Positions 1 through 8,560 of a DNA stretch of 64,000 nt are shown here, one piece after another. The notes under the pieces are model-generated. The model worked only from the letters and a program-made list of their open reading frames with translations, searched no databases and was not told the DNA's origin. The stretch comes from Mesorhizobium loti (GTDB lineage: Bacteria; Pseudomonadota; Alphaproteobacteria; Rhizobiales; Rhizobiaceae). The position numbers and the translations under genes are program-made. Positions within the stretch are counted from its first letter, which is position 1, and each line of letters begins with the position of its first letter. The stretch covers positions 3,415,001 to 3,479,000 of the forward strand of contig CP050293.1 of NCBI GenBank assembly GCA_014189435.1, given 5' to 3'.

Positions 1-589
1 GCTTCGGCGCGACATGCTGCTCGGGGTAATTGAGGGCCCGCAGAGCGCTGATCGGCGCGCCGAGGACGCCGTCGAAATAGTCTTCGCGCAGACCAAGCGC
101 GGTGGCGAAAACACGCATGATGCGCACCGCCAGATCCTCCAGCGCGGAATAATAGGCCTTCCAGGCATCGACGAAGCCGTCCGGCGCTTCCGGCCAGATC
201 GTATCGGCATAGCAGAAGGCCAATGCTTCCGGGTCGCTCATGCCTGGCGGTACGCGAAGCGGTCCGCCATTGAAGCTCTCCTTCAGATCAGGCGGCGTAT
301 CGACGTTGCGCGATTTGGCAAGCGCCTCCAGCTCAGGCCCGAGATAACCGTAGGGATAGCCCTTGTAAGGCGCCTTCGAGCGTTGCTTCTGCTCCGGCGG
401 CAGGTCGAAGAAAGCACGCGCTTTCGACCAGGCGGCATCGATCACAGATTGCGGAATGCCGTGGTTCTTCACGGCCAGAAAGCCGGTGCTGCGGCAGATG
501 CGATCGACCTCGGCGCCGAGCACCTTTTTCTCCTCGGCGCCGGCACTTTCGAACCGCCCGAGATCGAACACCGGGAAGGCAGGCTGCAT
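1..589 (-). CDS. 2-oxoglutarate/Fe(II) oxygenase, isopenicillin N synthase-like (partial)
   Basis: The gene runs off the left edge, leaving the first 196 residues. They form the N-terminal DIOX_N part of a non-haem iron, 2-oxoglutarate-dependent oxygenase: PVFDLGRF near residue 6, FLAVKNHGIP at 37-46, AFFDLPPEQK near 59, and ALNYPEQ at the edge, which in this family lies just before the HxD iron motif. The HxD and distal His that bind iron are outside the window, so catalysis cannot be confirmed. The ATG was chosen because GAGGAG lies 8 bases upstream. It follows the DHA2 pump gene by about 50 bases on the same strand and may be the last gene of that transcript. Family members oxidise small molecules in the cytoplasm; the substrate cannot be inferred. 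Confidence 0.85.
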   Translation of the reverse strand, partial: MQPAFPVFDLGRFESAGAEEKKVLGAEVDRICRSTGFLAVKNHGIPQSVIDAAWSKARAFFDLPPEQKQRSKAPYKGYPYGYLGPELEALAKSRNVDTPPDLKESFNGGPLRVPPGMSDPEALAFCYADTIWPEAPDGFVDAWKAYYSALEDLAVRIMRVFATALGLREDYFDGVLGAPISALRALNYPEQHVAPK

Positions 590-642
590 GGCGATGGTCT
601 CCTCGTTGCCATGGAGACTTACAACGTCGCGGACGACTGCAT

Positions 643-2178
643 CTAGTCCATGTGCGCGGCGGCTGGTGCGCCACCGGCAGGTGCCTGCTTTGGCTTGCGC
701 AGCAGGAAAACAAACGGGATGGCAAGCAGCGTCATCACCATGAGTATTTTGAAGTCATTGACGTAGGAGATCATCATCGCCTGGAGATTGACCATGCGAT
801 CGACCTGCGAAAGCGCCATTGGATCACCGCTCGCGGCTGCCGGAGAGACCGCCCAAAGGTTGGGGTTGAACGGATTGATGAAGGCCGAAAGCTCGGTGTG
901 GTTGATCTGCGTGTTGCGCACCATCAGGACCGTTACGACCGACACGCCGATGGACGAGCCGAGATTGCGCACCAGGCTGAACAAGGCCGTGGCATCGGTG
1001 CGGAAGCGCACGTCGAGCGTGGCGAAGGCGACGGTCGACAGCGGCACGAACACCATGCCCATGCCGAGGCCCTGGATGATGCCGGAGCTGATGATCAGCC
1101 AGTTGTCCATCTGCGGCGTGAAGCTTGACATGGTGTAGAGCGACTGCGCGGTCAGCAGGAAGCCGATGACGACGAGGATCCTGGCGTCGATCTTGCTCAT
1201 GATCCGGCCGACGACGAGCATCGAAATCATCGTGCCGATACCGCGTGGTCCTATGACGACGCCGATGGTGACGGTCGGATAGCCGAAGATGGTCGACAGC
1301 ATCGGCGGCAGCAGCGACATGCTGGCCAGGATGAGCACACCCATGACGAAGATGAACGCCAGTCCGGTGACGAAATTGCGGTCGAGGAAGATCTTGGGAT
1401 CGATGAAGGGGTGTTCCGCTGTCATCGTGTGAATGATGAACACCCAGAAGCCGGTGAGGGAAAGACCAAGCTCGATCCAGATCTCGACCGATGAAAACCA
1501 GTCGACCTCGCCGCCGCGATCGAGCAGCAGCTGAAGCGCGCCGACGCCAAGCGATATCATGGCGAAGCCGAAGAAATCGAAGCCGCGCACGCGCCGGGCA
1601 ACGGCAGGCAAATAGGCGGCCATGCCGAGAAAGGCGACGATGCCAACCGGCAGGTTGATGAAGAACACCCAGCGCCAGTTGAAATTCTCGGTCAGCCAGC
1701 CACCCAGCGTCGGACCCAGGATCGGCCCCAGCATGATGCCGGCGCCCCAGATGGCCATCGCCTGGCCATGGCGTTCCCTGGGATTGATGTCCAGCAGGAA
1801 CGTTTGCGACAGAGGCACGATCGCCGCGCCGAACACGCCTTGCATCAGCCGGAAGAACACTATGCTCTCCAGGCTCCAGGCGATGCCGCACAGCATCGAG
1901 AACACGGTGAAGCCGACCACTGCCGTCAGGAACAGTTCCTTGCGGCCGAAGCGGTCGGCCAGCCAGCCGGTGACCGGCGTCATGATGGCGGCGGCAACGA
2001 TGTAGGAGGTCAGCACCCAGTTGATGTTGTCCGGCGAGGCGCCGAGATCGCCGGTCATGGTCGGCAGCGCGACATTGGCGATCGTCGTGTCGAGCGCCTG
2101 CATGACCGTCGCCAGCATCAGCGCAACCGTGATCAGGCCGCGATGCGGCACTTCTTTGAAGGGTTCGGGCGTGCTCAT
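643..2178 (-). CDS. DHA2-family MFS drug efflux pump (EmrB/QacA type)
   Basis: A 511-residue, 14-helix major facilitator. The N-terminus carries the DHA2 signature around LDTTIANVALPTM (residues 30-42), followed by the motif A loop with DRFGRKE and the antiporter motif C region GIMLGPILGPTLGGW; WRWVFFINLPVG is typical of EmrB proteins. It should export hydrophobic or aromatic compounds by proton antiport across the inner membrane, working with the HlyD-type adaptor encoded upstream at 2489-3670 and an outer-membrane TolC not seen here. Adaptor and pump genes are usually adjacent, but here about 310 bases separate them, holding a structured element (2221-2336). A MarR repressor heads the cluster. 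The gene is intact and ends 54 bases before the oxygenase start. Confidence 0.93.
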   Translation of the reverse strand: MSTPEPFKEVPHRGLITVALMLATVMQALDTTIANVALPTMTGDLGASPDNINWVLTSYIVAAAIMTPVTGWLADRFGRKELFLTAVVGFTVFSMLCGIAWSLESIVFFRLMQGVFGAAIVPLSQTFLLDINPRERHGQAMAIWGAGIMLGPILGPTLGGWLTENFNWRWVFFINLPVGIVAFLGMAAYLPAVARRVRGFDFFGFAMISLGVGALQLLLDRGGEVDWFSSVEIWIELGLSLTGFWVFIIHTMTAEHPFIDPKIFLDRNFVTGLAFIFVMGVLILASMSLLPPMLSTIFGYPTVTIGVVIGPRGIGTMISMLVVGRIMSKIDARILVVIGFLLTAQSLYTMSSFTPQMDNWLIISSGIIQGLGMGMVFVPLSTVAFATLDVRFRTDATALFSLVRNLGSSIGVSVVTVLMVRNTQINHTELSAFINPFNPNLWAVSPAAASGDPMALSQVDRMVNLQAMMISYVNDFKILMVMTLLAIPFVFLLRKPKQAPAGGAPAAAHMD

Positions 2179-2488
2179 GACGTGGAACTTCCAGCAGGTA
2201 ACAAAAACGTGTACAATGGGTTTCCGGGCGGCAAAGCCTTCCGTTGAGAGACCCTCGTCGCGGTGGGACGCGATTGTCGATGTGGGGGTTACATCGACTG
2301 AAAGTCTCTAATGAGCGGATGCCTGCCGCCCGGAAACATGAGGACCGACGGGTCTGCGTCGAAGATTTCAGATTTCGGTCGAGCCGCGACGCGGCTTCGC
2401 CAAACGCTGATCCTTCCAGCTCCTCCCATCAGACCAATCCTGCCATTCACCTCCACCCGCTGGTTCCCCGCGGGATTCTGTTGACTTT
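2179..2488. other. 310-base gap between adaptor and pump genes
   Basis: No convincing coding sequence: the short plus-strand frames here have no ribosome-binding site and no recognisable protein. The pump-proximal half is occupied by a nested stem-loop element (2221-2336). The rest (2337-2488) is pyrimidine-rich on the plus strand and shows no terminator-like hairpin with a T run, so read-through from the adaptor gene into the pump gene remains possible. Confidence 0.6.
2221..2336 (-). other. Nested stem-loop element upstream of the DHA2 gene
   Basis: A 13-bp perfect inverted repeat, TTTCCGGGCGGCA (2221-2233) with TGCCGCCCGGAAA (2324-2336), encloses further pairings: TCCG/CGGA near the base, AGAGAC (2247-2252) with GTCTCT (2304-2309), and two apical hairpins, TCGCG/CGCGA (2258-2262/2269-2273, six-base loop) and GTCGATGT/ACATCGAC (2276-2283/2291-2298, seven-base loop). 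Together they make a three-way junction on a long stem. As RNA on the minus strand it would lie 43 bases upstream of the pump start codon, with C-rich loops. It could be a leader regulatory RNA, a small RNA, or a rhizobial palindromic repeat. I do not match it to a known riboswitch. The pairing is seen directly; the role is unknown. Confidence 0.5.
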
Positions 2489-3670
2489 TTACTGCGCGGC
2501 CTCGCCGGCGTTGGCGTGACCGAAGATCGACGGCAGGCCACGCGCAACGCCGGTGTCGACGGTAACGGTGGCGCTCATGCCGGTGCGCAACGCCATCTTG
2601 GCGTCGGCATCGGTCAGTTCGAGACGCACCGGAATGCGCTGCGTGACCTTGACCCAGTTGCCGGTGGCGTTCTGGGCCGGCAGCAGCGAGAATTCGGCTC
2701 CCGTGCCGGCGCCGATCGCCTTGACCGTCGCCTCGAAGGTGCGCCCCGGATAGGTGTCGACCATGATCTCGGCCTTCTGGCCTGTTGTCATGTGGGTGAG
2801 CTGCGTTTCCTTGAAATTGGCTTCTATCCAGGTGTCGCCGGTCTCGACCAGCGAAAACAGCGGCGTGCCGGAGCCGACATACTGGCCGACCTTGAACGAC
2901 GAGGCCTGGCTGACGACGCCGTCAGCCGGCGCCTTGACCGTGGTCTGCGCCAGATCGTAGGCCGCCTTGTCGCGAGCGGCGAGCGCGGCCATCACGGTCG
3001 GGTGCTTGTCGGTCTCGATGTCGGGATTGCCGCCAAGGGCTGCCTTGGCGCTGATGATGCCTTGCTCGGCAACGGCGAGCTGCTGCTTGGCCTTGTCGAG
3101 ATCGTTCTTGGCTTCGTCCAGCGACGACTTGGCGTTGATGCCCTTCTGGGCAAGGTCGGCGGCGCGGTCGAACTGCGACTGGGCGAAGACGACCTGACTG
3201 GCATCGGATTTTTGCTGAGCCATCGACTGGCCATAGGCGGCGCGCAGCTGCTCGACATTGAGACGCGCTCCCGCCACCGCCGCGTCGGCCTGCGCCAGAG
3301 CGATCCGGTATGGCTCGGGGTCGATGGCAAACAGTTCGTCACCCTGCTTGACCAGCTGGTTATCCAAGATGTCGACCTTAACGATGCGGCCGGCCGTGTC
3401 GGAAGCGATCGACACCTTGGCCTGCTGCAGATTGGCATTCTCCGTTTCCTGGTAGCGGCCGCCGGTGACCCAGACATAGCCGCCGCCGACAGCCAGTGCC
3501 GCGGGCAGCGCGACCATCAGCAGAAGACGGCCCAGCCGACGCTTTTTCTTCACAGGCGCCGGGGCTGGCTGCACCGGAGGAGCAATCGCCACCGGGGCCG
3601 CGGCCGGCTGCGCCGGCGCTTCCATCTCCAACTCGGTCACATTCTCGTCTATCTTGGCTACCGCGTTCAT
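2489..3670 (-). CDS. HlyD-family efflux adaptor (EmrA-like membrane fusion protein)
   Basis: A 393-residue periplasmic adaptor. A cytoplasmic Pro/Ala-rich N-terminus and KKKRRLGR precede one transmembrane helix (about residues 47-66). The lipoyl/barrel-sandwich half begins at ASDTAGRIVKVDILDNQLV, then a long alpha-helical hairpin rich in Ala, Gln and Lys (about 125-215), and the second half with APADGVVSQ and VGQYVGSGTPLF, which is the order of HlyD/EmrA proteins. It should link the DHA2 inner-membrane pump to an outer-membrane channel. Its start overlaps the end of the MarR gene by four bases (ATGA), so the two are translationally coupled and presumably autoregulated together. Confidence 0.93.
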   Translation of the reverse strand: MNAVAKIDENVTELEMEAPAQPAAAPVAIAPPVQPAPAPVKKKRRLGRLLLMVALPAALAVGGGYVWVTGGRYQETENANLQQAKVSIASDTAGRIVKVDILDNQLVKQGDELFAIDPEPYRIALAQADAAVAGARLNVEQLRAAYGQSMAQQKSDASQVVFAQSQFDRAADLAQKGINAKSSLDEAKNDLDKAKQQLAVAEQGIISAKAALGGNPDIETDKHPTVMAALAARDKAAYDLAQTTVKAPADGVVSQASSFKVGQYVGSGTPLFSLVETGDTWIEANFKETQLTHMTTGQKAEIMVDTYPGRTFEATVKAIGAGTGAEFSLLPAQNATGNWVKVTQRIPVRLELTDADAKMALRTGMSATVTVDTGVARGLPSIFGHANAGEAAQ

Positions 3671-4146
3671 GCTGCTGCGCCCTCTGTATTCTTTACTTTT
3701 TCGATGGACGGCGTCTCGTCGTCGGTCAGGTTGCGAACCATCGCCTCAAGCCCCTCGACGAGGACGCGACGGGCTTCCGGCTTCACGCCGACCAGCGATT
3801 CCTCATAGACTTCCCCGGCAATGCTCTTGATCACGGCGTAGGCGTCGCTTGCCTTAGGTGTCAGGAAGATCATGCGGACGCGGCGATCGGTGGCGTCGGG
3901 ACGACGCTCGATCCAGCCGCCCTCCTCCATGCGATCGACCAGGCGCGAAACGCTGATCGGCTCGATTTCGAGAAGTTCGGCCAGCCGCGCCTGCGCCACA
4001 CCGTCTTCCTTGGCGACGCGGACCAGAAGCCGCCATTGCGCCGAAGAAAGCCCCAAGCCACTGGCCCTCGCCTCGAAGCGCTTGCGCATCAAGCGCTGCA
4101 CGTCGTGGATCAAGAAGCCCAATCTGTCGATGCCATCGGAAACCAT
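3667..4146 (-). CDS. MarR-family transcriptional repressor
   Basis: A 159-residue winged-helix regulator with the MarR core: recognition helix region SVSRLVDRMEEGGWIERRP and the wing DATDRRVRMIFLTPKA, about residues 70-108. It is the first gene of the minus-strand efflux cluster and overlaps the adaptor start by four bases. MarR proteins bind palindromes in their own promoter and release on binding small aromatic ligands, so this gene most likely represses the marR-adaptor-pump operon. A 12-base palindrome lies 16 bases upstream of the start codon. The start has only a weak ribosome-binding site, but no better in-frame start is visible. Confidence 0.93.
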   Translation of the reverse strand: MVSDGIDRLGFLIHDVQRLMRKRFEARASGLGLSSAQWRLLVRVAKEDGVAQARLAELLEIEPISVSRLVDRMEEGGWIERRPDATDRRVRMIFLTPKASDAYAVIKSIAGEVYEESLVGVKPEARRVLVEGLEAMVRNLTDDETPSIEKVKNTEGAAA

Positions 4147-4161
4147 GAGCGGGATATATAA

Positions 4162-4173
4162 TAAGCGTGCTTA
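4162..4173. promoter_or_regulatory. Candidate MarR operator
   Basis: TAAGC-GT-GCTTA, with 5-base arms, sits 16 bases upstream of the marR start in an AT-rich stretch (TATATAATAAG). Position and symmetry fit an autoregulatory MarR site overlapping the promoter. This is inference; no binding data are available. Confidence 0.4.
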
Positions 4174-4362
4174 CTATTCAAGGTGCCGTATTTCGCCAAA
4201 GCTGGGCAAATGTGCATGACAGCCATGCCGGGCAAATCATGGTTAGCAATTTCGCAACGGCTAGCGTGCGCGGTCGGTCGGATCGCGCCCCGCCCTTTGG
4301 AGACGCTGGCAGCGTCCGAGATATTGATGTACAGCCGCTGTCAGGATCGGGGGATCACGAAA

Positions 4363-4971
4363 ATGCCGACGCTTTACGCTCTCAAGCCGGCTTTCCAGGG
4401 ACGACTGCGGCCACTGGTCAATCGGCTGGCGGCAATCGGGGTGACCGCAAACAGCATCACCATCCTGGCGGCCGTGATGTCGGTCGCGGCCGGGGCGGCG
4501 ATCGCGATCCTGCATGAATGGCGCTGGCTGCTGCTGCTGATCCCCGCAGTGATGTTCGTGCGCATGGCGCTGAACGCCGTCGATGGCATGTTGGCACGGG
4601 AACATGGCCAAGCCTCGACGCTCGGCATGTATCTGAACGAGTTGTGCGATGTCGTTTCGGATCTCGCGCTCATTCTCCCTTTTGCCGTCTTTCCGCAGTT
4701 TGCCCCATGGGGCGTCGTCGCCTTCGCGATATCGGCCGTGCTGACCGAGTTCGCCGGCGTGCTCGGCATCGCTGCCAAGATCGGACGTAATTATGCCGGG
4801 CCGTTCGGCAAGAGCGACAGGGCGCTGGCGCTCGGCGTGGTCGCCGTCTTGTGCGCCGCCGGGCTTTGGCCGGCATCCATCGCGCCATTTGTGTTTCCAG
4901 CCATGGCAACGCTTTCGCTGCTGACCGCCATAAACCGGATACGCGCCGGCCTTATTGGCAGCGCCAGTTGA
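4363..4971 (+). CDS. ynbA: CDP-alcohol phosphatidyltransferase, YnbA homologue
   Basis: A 202-residue polytopic membrane protein (about six helices). It closely resembles E. coli YnbA as I recall that protein, including the conserved C-terminal YAGPFGKSDRA. The CDP-OH signature DG-x2-AR-x8-G-x3-(D)-x3-D is present from residue 71, but the first and third acidic positions are Asn (N71, N92), while D74 and D96 are kept. Enzymes of this class join a CDP-activated lipid to an alcohol in the inner membrane. The ATG at 4363 follows GGGGGA and matches the family N-terminus; an upstream in-frame ATG at 4183 would add an unlikely leader. It is the first gene of a six-gene plus-strand operon. Confidence 0.88.
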   Translation: MPTLYALKPAFQGRLRPLVNRLAAIGVTANSITILAAVMSVAAGAAIAILHEWRWLLLLIPAVMFVRMALNAVDGMLAREHGQASTLGMYLNELCDVVSDLALILPFAVFPQFAPWGVVAFAISAVLTEFAGVLGIAAKIGRNYAGPFGKSDRALALGVVAVLCAAGLWPASIAPFVFPAMATLSLLTAINRIRAGLIGSAS

Positions 4972-5007
4972 GCATCGAGGCTCGCCATGCCGCCAAAGGG
5001 AAAGACC

Positions 5008-6795
5008 ATGATGCACGAACCGATCGCCACCGCGACCACGGAAAACCTTGAGCGGCAGGCACAGGAGCGGGTCTTCCGCAGCCATGACGGGACGGAGATC
5101 TTCTACCGCTTCTGGCCGGCAGCTTCCGCCGATGCCAAGGGCGCGGTGGTGCTCTTCCATCGCGGCCATGAGCATGGCGGCCGCATGGCCCATCTCGTCG
5201 ACGAATTGCAGATGCCCGACCACGCCTTCTATGCCTGGGATGCGCGTGGCAATGGCCGTTCGTCCGGCGAGCGTGGCTATGCCCCCTCCTTCTCGGCCCT
5301 GGTGCGCGACATCGACTGCTTCATGCGCGAGATCGCCGCCAGGGATGGCTTCGCCACGCAGGATGTCGCGCTGATCGCGCAGTCCTTCGGCGCCGTGCTT
5401 GCCGCCGCCTGGGTGCACGACTATGCGCCGAAGCTGCGCGCCATGGTGCTGGCCTCACCGGCCTTTTCGGTAAAGCTCTACGTGCCCTTCGCCAAGGAAG
5501 GCATCGCGCTCTGGCAGAAGATCAAGGGCCGCTTCTTCGTCAACTCCTACGTCAAGGCGAAATTCCTGACCCACGATCCCGTGCGCATCGCCTCTTTCGA
5601 GAGCGATCCGCTGATCACGCGGCCGATCGCCTCCAACATCCTGGTCGAGCTCTACCAGCACGCCGCGCGCATCGTCGCTGACGCCCGCGCCATCACCGTG
5701 CCGACGCAGCTTCTGCTCTCGGGCAGCGACTGGGTGGTGCGCCATGGCCCGCAGCACGAATTCTTCGTCAATCTCGGCAGCCGCACCAAGGAACGCCACG
5801 TGTTGCCGGGCTTCTTCCACGACACGCTGGGCGAGCGCGACCGGGCAAAAGCCCTCGAGCTGATCCGGCCATTCCTGGCCAGGCAGTTCGCGGCACCGGA
5901 CGCGCCGGTCGACCTGAAGCAGGCGGACATTGCCGGCTACACCCGCGACGAGGCCGACAGGCTTGCCTCGCCGCTCGATCTCATGTCGCCCAAGGGCCTC
6001 TATTGGGCCTTCAGCCGCGCCTCCATTCGCATGGGTGCCTGGGTTTCCCAGGGCATGAGGGCCGGCGTCACCACCGGCTTCGATTCCGGCTCGACGCTGG
6101 ACTATGTCTACGAAAACGACGCGCGCGGTCTTACACCTCTCGGCCGCGTCGTCGACCGTGTCTTCCTGGAGGCCATCGGCTGGCGCGGCATCCGCCAGCG
6201 CAAGCTGCATCTCGAAGAACTCATCGGCGCTTGCCTGGCGACGCTCAAGGCCACTGGCCGGCCAGCGCACATTCTCGACATCGCCGCCGGCCACGGCCGC
6301 TATGTTCTCGACGCCATCGTGAAGAGCCCCGACCAGCCGGCGAGCGTGCGCCTGCAGGATTATTCCGACCTCAACGTGCAGCTTGGCCGCAAGCTGATCG
6401 CCGATCGGCAATTGCCGGCTGATGTCTCGTTCCAGCGTGCGGACGCCTTCGATGCCGACATGCTCGCTTCGATCGCTCCGGCGCCCGACCTCGCCATCGT
6501 TTCCGGCCTCTACGAGCTGTTCTCCGACAATGCGATGATCGCCCGCTCGCTCGGTGGATTGGCCAGCGCGATGCAGCCGGGCAGCCTGCTGCTCTACACC
6601 AATCAGCCCTGGCACCCGCAGCTCGAGATGATCGCCCGCAGCCTGACCTCGCATCGCGGCGGCGAGGCCTGGGTGATGCGCCGGCGTACGCAAGGCGAGA
6701 TGGACCAGCTCGTCGAAGCCGCCGGTTTCGACAAGCTCGACCAGCGCATCGACCAATGGGGCATCTTCACCGTCTCGCTTGCGCGGCGCCGCTGA
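5008..6795 (+). CDS. ynbC: Alpha/beta hydrolase fused to SAM methyltransferase, YnbC homologue
   Basis: A 595-residue two-domain protein. Residues about 20-305 are an alpha/beta hydrolase: the oxyanion region VVLFHRGHEHGGRM, the nucleophile in IAQSFGA (Ser126), Asp in LLSGSDW and His in LPGFFHDTLG. Residues about 330-595 are a class I methyltransferase with motif I HILDIAAGHGRYVLD. The serine elbow has Ala where GxSxG usually has Gly. The same fusion is found in E. coli YnbC. In this operon it may hydrolyse and methylate a lipid or its head group; the substrate is unknown. The ATG at 5008 follows AAAGGGAAAG; an in-frame ATG at 4987 is the alternative. Confidence 0.88.
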   Translation: MMHEPIATATTENLERQAQERVFRSHDGTEIFYRFWPAASADAKGAVVLFHRGHEHGGRMAHLVDELQMPDHAFYAWDARGNGRSSGERGYAPSFSALVRDIDCFMREIAARDGFATQDVALIAQSFGAVLAAAWVHDYAPKLRAMVLASPAFSVKLYVPFAKEGIALWQKIKGRFFVNSYVKAKFLTHDPVRIASFESDPLITRPIASNILVELYQHAARIVADARAITVPTQLLLSGSDWVVRHGPQHEFFVNLGSRTKERHVLPGFFHDTLGERDRAKALELIRPFLARQFAAPDAPVDLKQADIAGYTRDEADRLASPLDLMSPKGLYWAFSRASIRMGAWVSQGMRAGVTTGFDSGSTLDYVYENDARGLTPLGRVVDRVFLEAIGWRGIRQRKLHLEELIGACLATLKATGRPAHILDIAAGHGRYVLDAIVKSPDQPASVRLQDYSDLNVQLGRKLIADRQLPADVSFQRADAFDADMLASIAPAPDLAIVSGLYELFSDNAMIARSLGGLASAMQPGSLLLYTNQPWHPQLEMIARSLTSHRGGEAWVMRRRTQGEMDQLVEAAGFDKLDQRIDQWGIFTVSLARRR

Positions 6796-6800
6796 ACAGC

Positions 6801-8120
6801 ATGGTCTCATCGCCTGCATCCGTGGCGCGTGCCGAACCCTATAGCCGGGTGATCATCAGGGCAGCCCTGTGGCTGGCCTTCCTGGCGCCGTTCTTCTATC
6901 TCAGCTACGGCTTCGCCAACTGGCTGGCGTCGCGGCGCGACGACGTCGGCAGCATCGTGTTCTCCTGGGAACACCGCATCCCGTTCGTCGCCTGGACCAT
7001 CGTGCCCTACTGGTCGATCAACCTGTTCTACGGCCTGTCGCTGCTGCTCAACAACGACAGGCAAGGGGTCGACCGCCTGGCCGGGCGCTACCTCACCGCG
7101 CAGATCGTCGCCGTTGCCTGCTTCATCCTGTTCCCGCTGACGGCGACCTTCGTGCGGCCGGCAACGACCGGCCTGCCCGGCTTCCTGTTTGCCGTGCTCG
7201 GCGGTTTCGACAAGCCGTTCAACCAGGCGCCCTCGCTGCACATCGCCCTGCTGGTGATCATCTGGGATCATTGGCGCCACCGGCTCGGCGGCTTTCTCCT
7301 GCCGCTCTGGCATGGCTGGTGCTTCCTGATCGGCGCCTCGGTGCTGACGACCTGGCAGCATCATTTCATCGACATCCCGACCGGCGCGCTGCTCGGGTTT
7401 TTTGCGCTGTGGCTGTTTCCGCGCAGTGGCGAACTGCCGTTTTCGGGCACCCAATTGACCGATGATGCGAAGGCGCGACGGCTGGCGCTGTTCTATGCGC
7501 TGGGCGCCGTTCTTGCGCTGGCGGGCGCCGCGCTCGGCGCCTTGTTTTGCGCCGTCGCGCTGTTCCTGCTTTGGCCGGCGCTGGCGCTGGCCATCGTCGC
7601 CCTCGCCTATGCCGGGGCCGGCGCAAAGGTGTTCCAGAAATTCGCCGATGGCAACATCACGCTTGCAAGTCGCATCCTGCTCTTGCCTTACCGCCTTGGC
7701 GCCAGGACAAACATATGGGCGTGGACGCGCAAACTTGCTCCTCAGGTAGCGATTGCCGACGGCGTCTTTCTCGGGCGCTTTCCCACAGCACGCGAGGCCA
7801 ACGGCTTCGGCACGGTCATCGACCTCGCCGCCGAACTTGAAAAACCGACCGGAGCCGATCGACGCTGGATCAGCCTTCCGATGATCGACCTATTGCCGCC
7901 GCCGGCGGCAATACAGCAGCAGGCAGCCGGCGCGCTGGAGACTGCGCGCCGCGACGGTCCCGTGCTGGTGTGCTGCGCGCTCGGCTTCCAGCGCAGCGCC
8001 GGCGTCGTCGCCGAATGGCTGGTGGCGACCGGCAGGGCGCAAACGCCGGCAGATGCCCTCAACATGCTCACCGCCGCCGGCCGACCGGTGCATCTGGCCG
8101 CGGAGCCGGCCTCGTCATGA
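6801..8120 (+). CDS. ynbD: PAP2 phosphatase fused to dual-specificity phosphatase, YnbD homologue
   Basis: A 439-residue membrane protein, matching the length of E. coli YnbD. The N-terminal multi-helix part has a PAP2-like phosphatase site (APSLHIALL, then TTWQHHFIDIPTG). The cytoplasmic C-terminal domain carries the CxxxxxR loop of dual-specificity phosphatases, CALGFQRS, with Cys392 and Arg398, after the general-acid region. It could dephosphorylate a phospholipid intermediate such as a phosphatidyl-head-group phosphate. It starts five bases after ynbC and ends in an ATGA overlap with the next gene. Confidence 0.87.
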   Translation: MVSSPASVARAEPYSRVIIRAALWLAFLAPFFYLSYGFANWLASRRDDVGSIVFSWEHRIPFVAWTIVPYWSINLFYGLSLLLNNDRQGVDRLAGRYLTAQIVAVACFILFPLTATFVRPATTGLPGFLFAVLGGFDKPFNQAPSLHIALLVIIWDHWRHRLGGFLLPLWHGWCFLIGASVLTTWQHHFIDIPTGALLGFFALWLFPRSGELPFSGTQLTDDAKARRLALFYALGAVLALAGAALGALFCAVALFLLWPALALAIVALAYAGAGAKVFQKFADGNITLASRILLLPYRLGARTNIWAWTRKLAPQVAIADGVFLGRFPTAREANGFGTVIDLAAELEKPTGADRRWISLPMIDLLPPPAAIQQQAAGALETARRDGPVLVCCALGFQRSAGVVAEWLVATGRAQTPADALNMLTAAGRPVHLAAEPASS

Positions 8121-8560
8121 CCGGCAATGCCTATCAAGACCGTACCACGCGCTTTGCCCGTATGCTGATCGTCCAGGCGTCGTGGCCGGCCGCGGTCGTG
8201 GTAGCCGGAAACATCCTCGAGCCGCTGGCGGCGTCGGAGCGCGGTGCATTCGACACCTTGCGTGCGGCTCTTCCTCTGTCGCTCGCCGCCGCGAGCGCGG
8301 TGGCCGTGCTGGCGCTGTCGGCATTGCTGGCGTTCGACGCGCTGCTGTTCCGGATCATGGCCAGTCACGACGACGAAGCTTCCGGCGGCGCCGCGATCGA
8401 TGACATACTGGCGCGCATGCGCCTGAAACCCTCGCCGCCTACCACCCGCTCGCTCGATGACCGGATAGCCGGCACGCGCCGCCTGCTGTTCAAGCAGCGC
8501 GTCGCCTTCTGCCTGTTCCTGGCGATGCTTTTCGCTGCGGCGTTCTGGGCGCCGCGATGA
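8117..8560 (+). CDS. Small membrane protein of the ynb-like operon, unknown function
   Basis: A 147-residue protein that I do not recognise. A long hydrophobic stretch (about residues 50-77, rich in Ala, Leu and Val) and a second near the C-terminus (about 127-144) predict two membrane helices separated by a charged cytoplasmic loop. Start and stop are both coupled: ATG overlaps the ynbD stop (ATGA) and the stop overlaps the next start. E. coli ynbABCD has no equivalent that I know of. The tight overlap implies co-production with the lipid enzymes, perhaps as a scaffold or transporter subunit; that is speculation. Confidence 0.8.
   Translation: MTGNAYQDRTTRFARMLIVQASWPAAVVVAGNILEPLAASERGAFDTLRAALPLSLAAASAVAVLALSALLAFDALLFRIMASHDDEASGGAAIDDILARMRLKPSPPTTRSLDDRIAGTRRLLFKQRVAFCLFLAMLFAAAFWAPR

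Noticed and set aside
14..646. Plus-strand frame of 210 codons at the left edge
   Set aside because: It is antisense to the 2-oxoglutarate oxygenase, has Arg/Gly/His-rich shadow composition and no ribosome-binding site.
2516..3808. 430-codon plus-strand frame opposite the HlyD adaptor gene
   Set aside because: Antisense shadow with Arg/Gly/His-rich composition; the adaptor and MarR genes are unmistakable on the minus strand.
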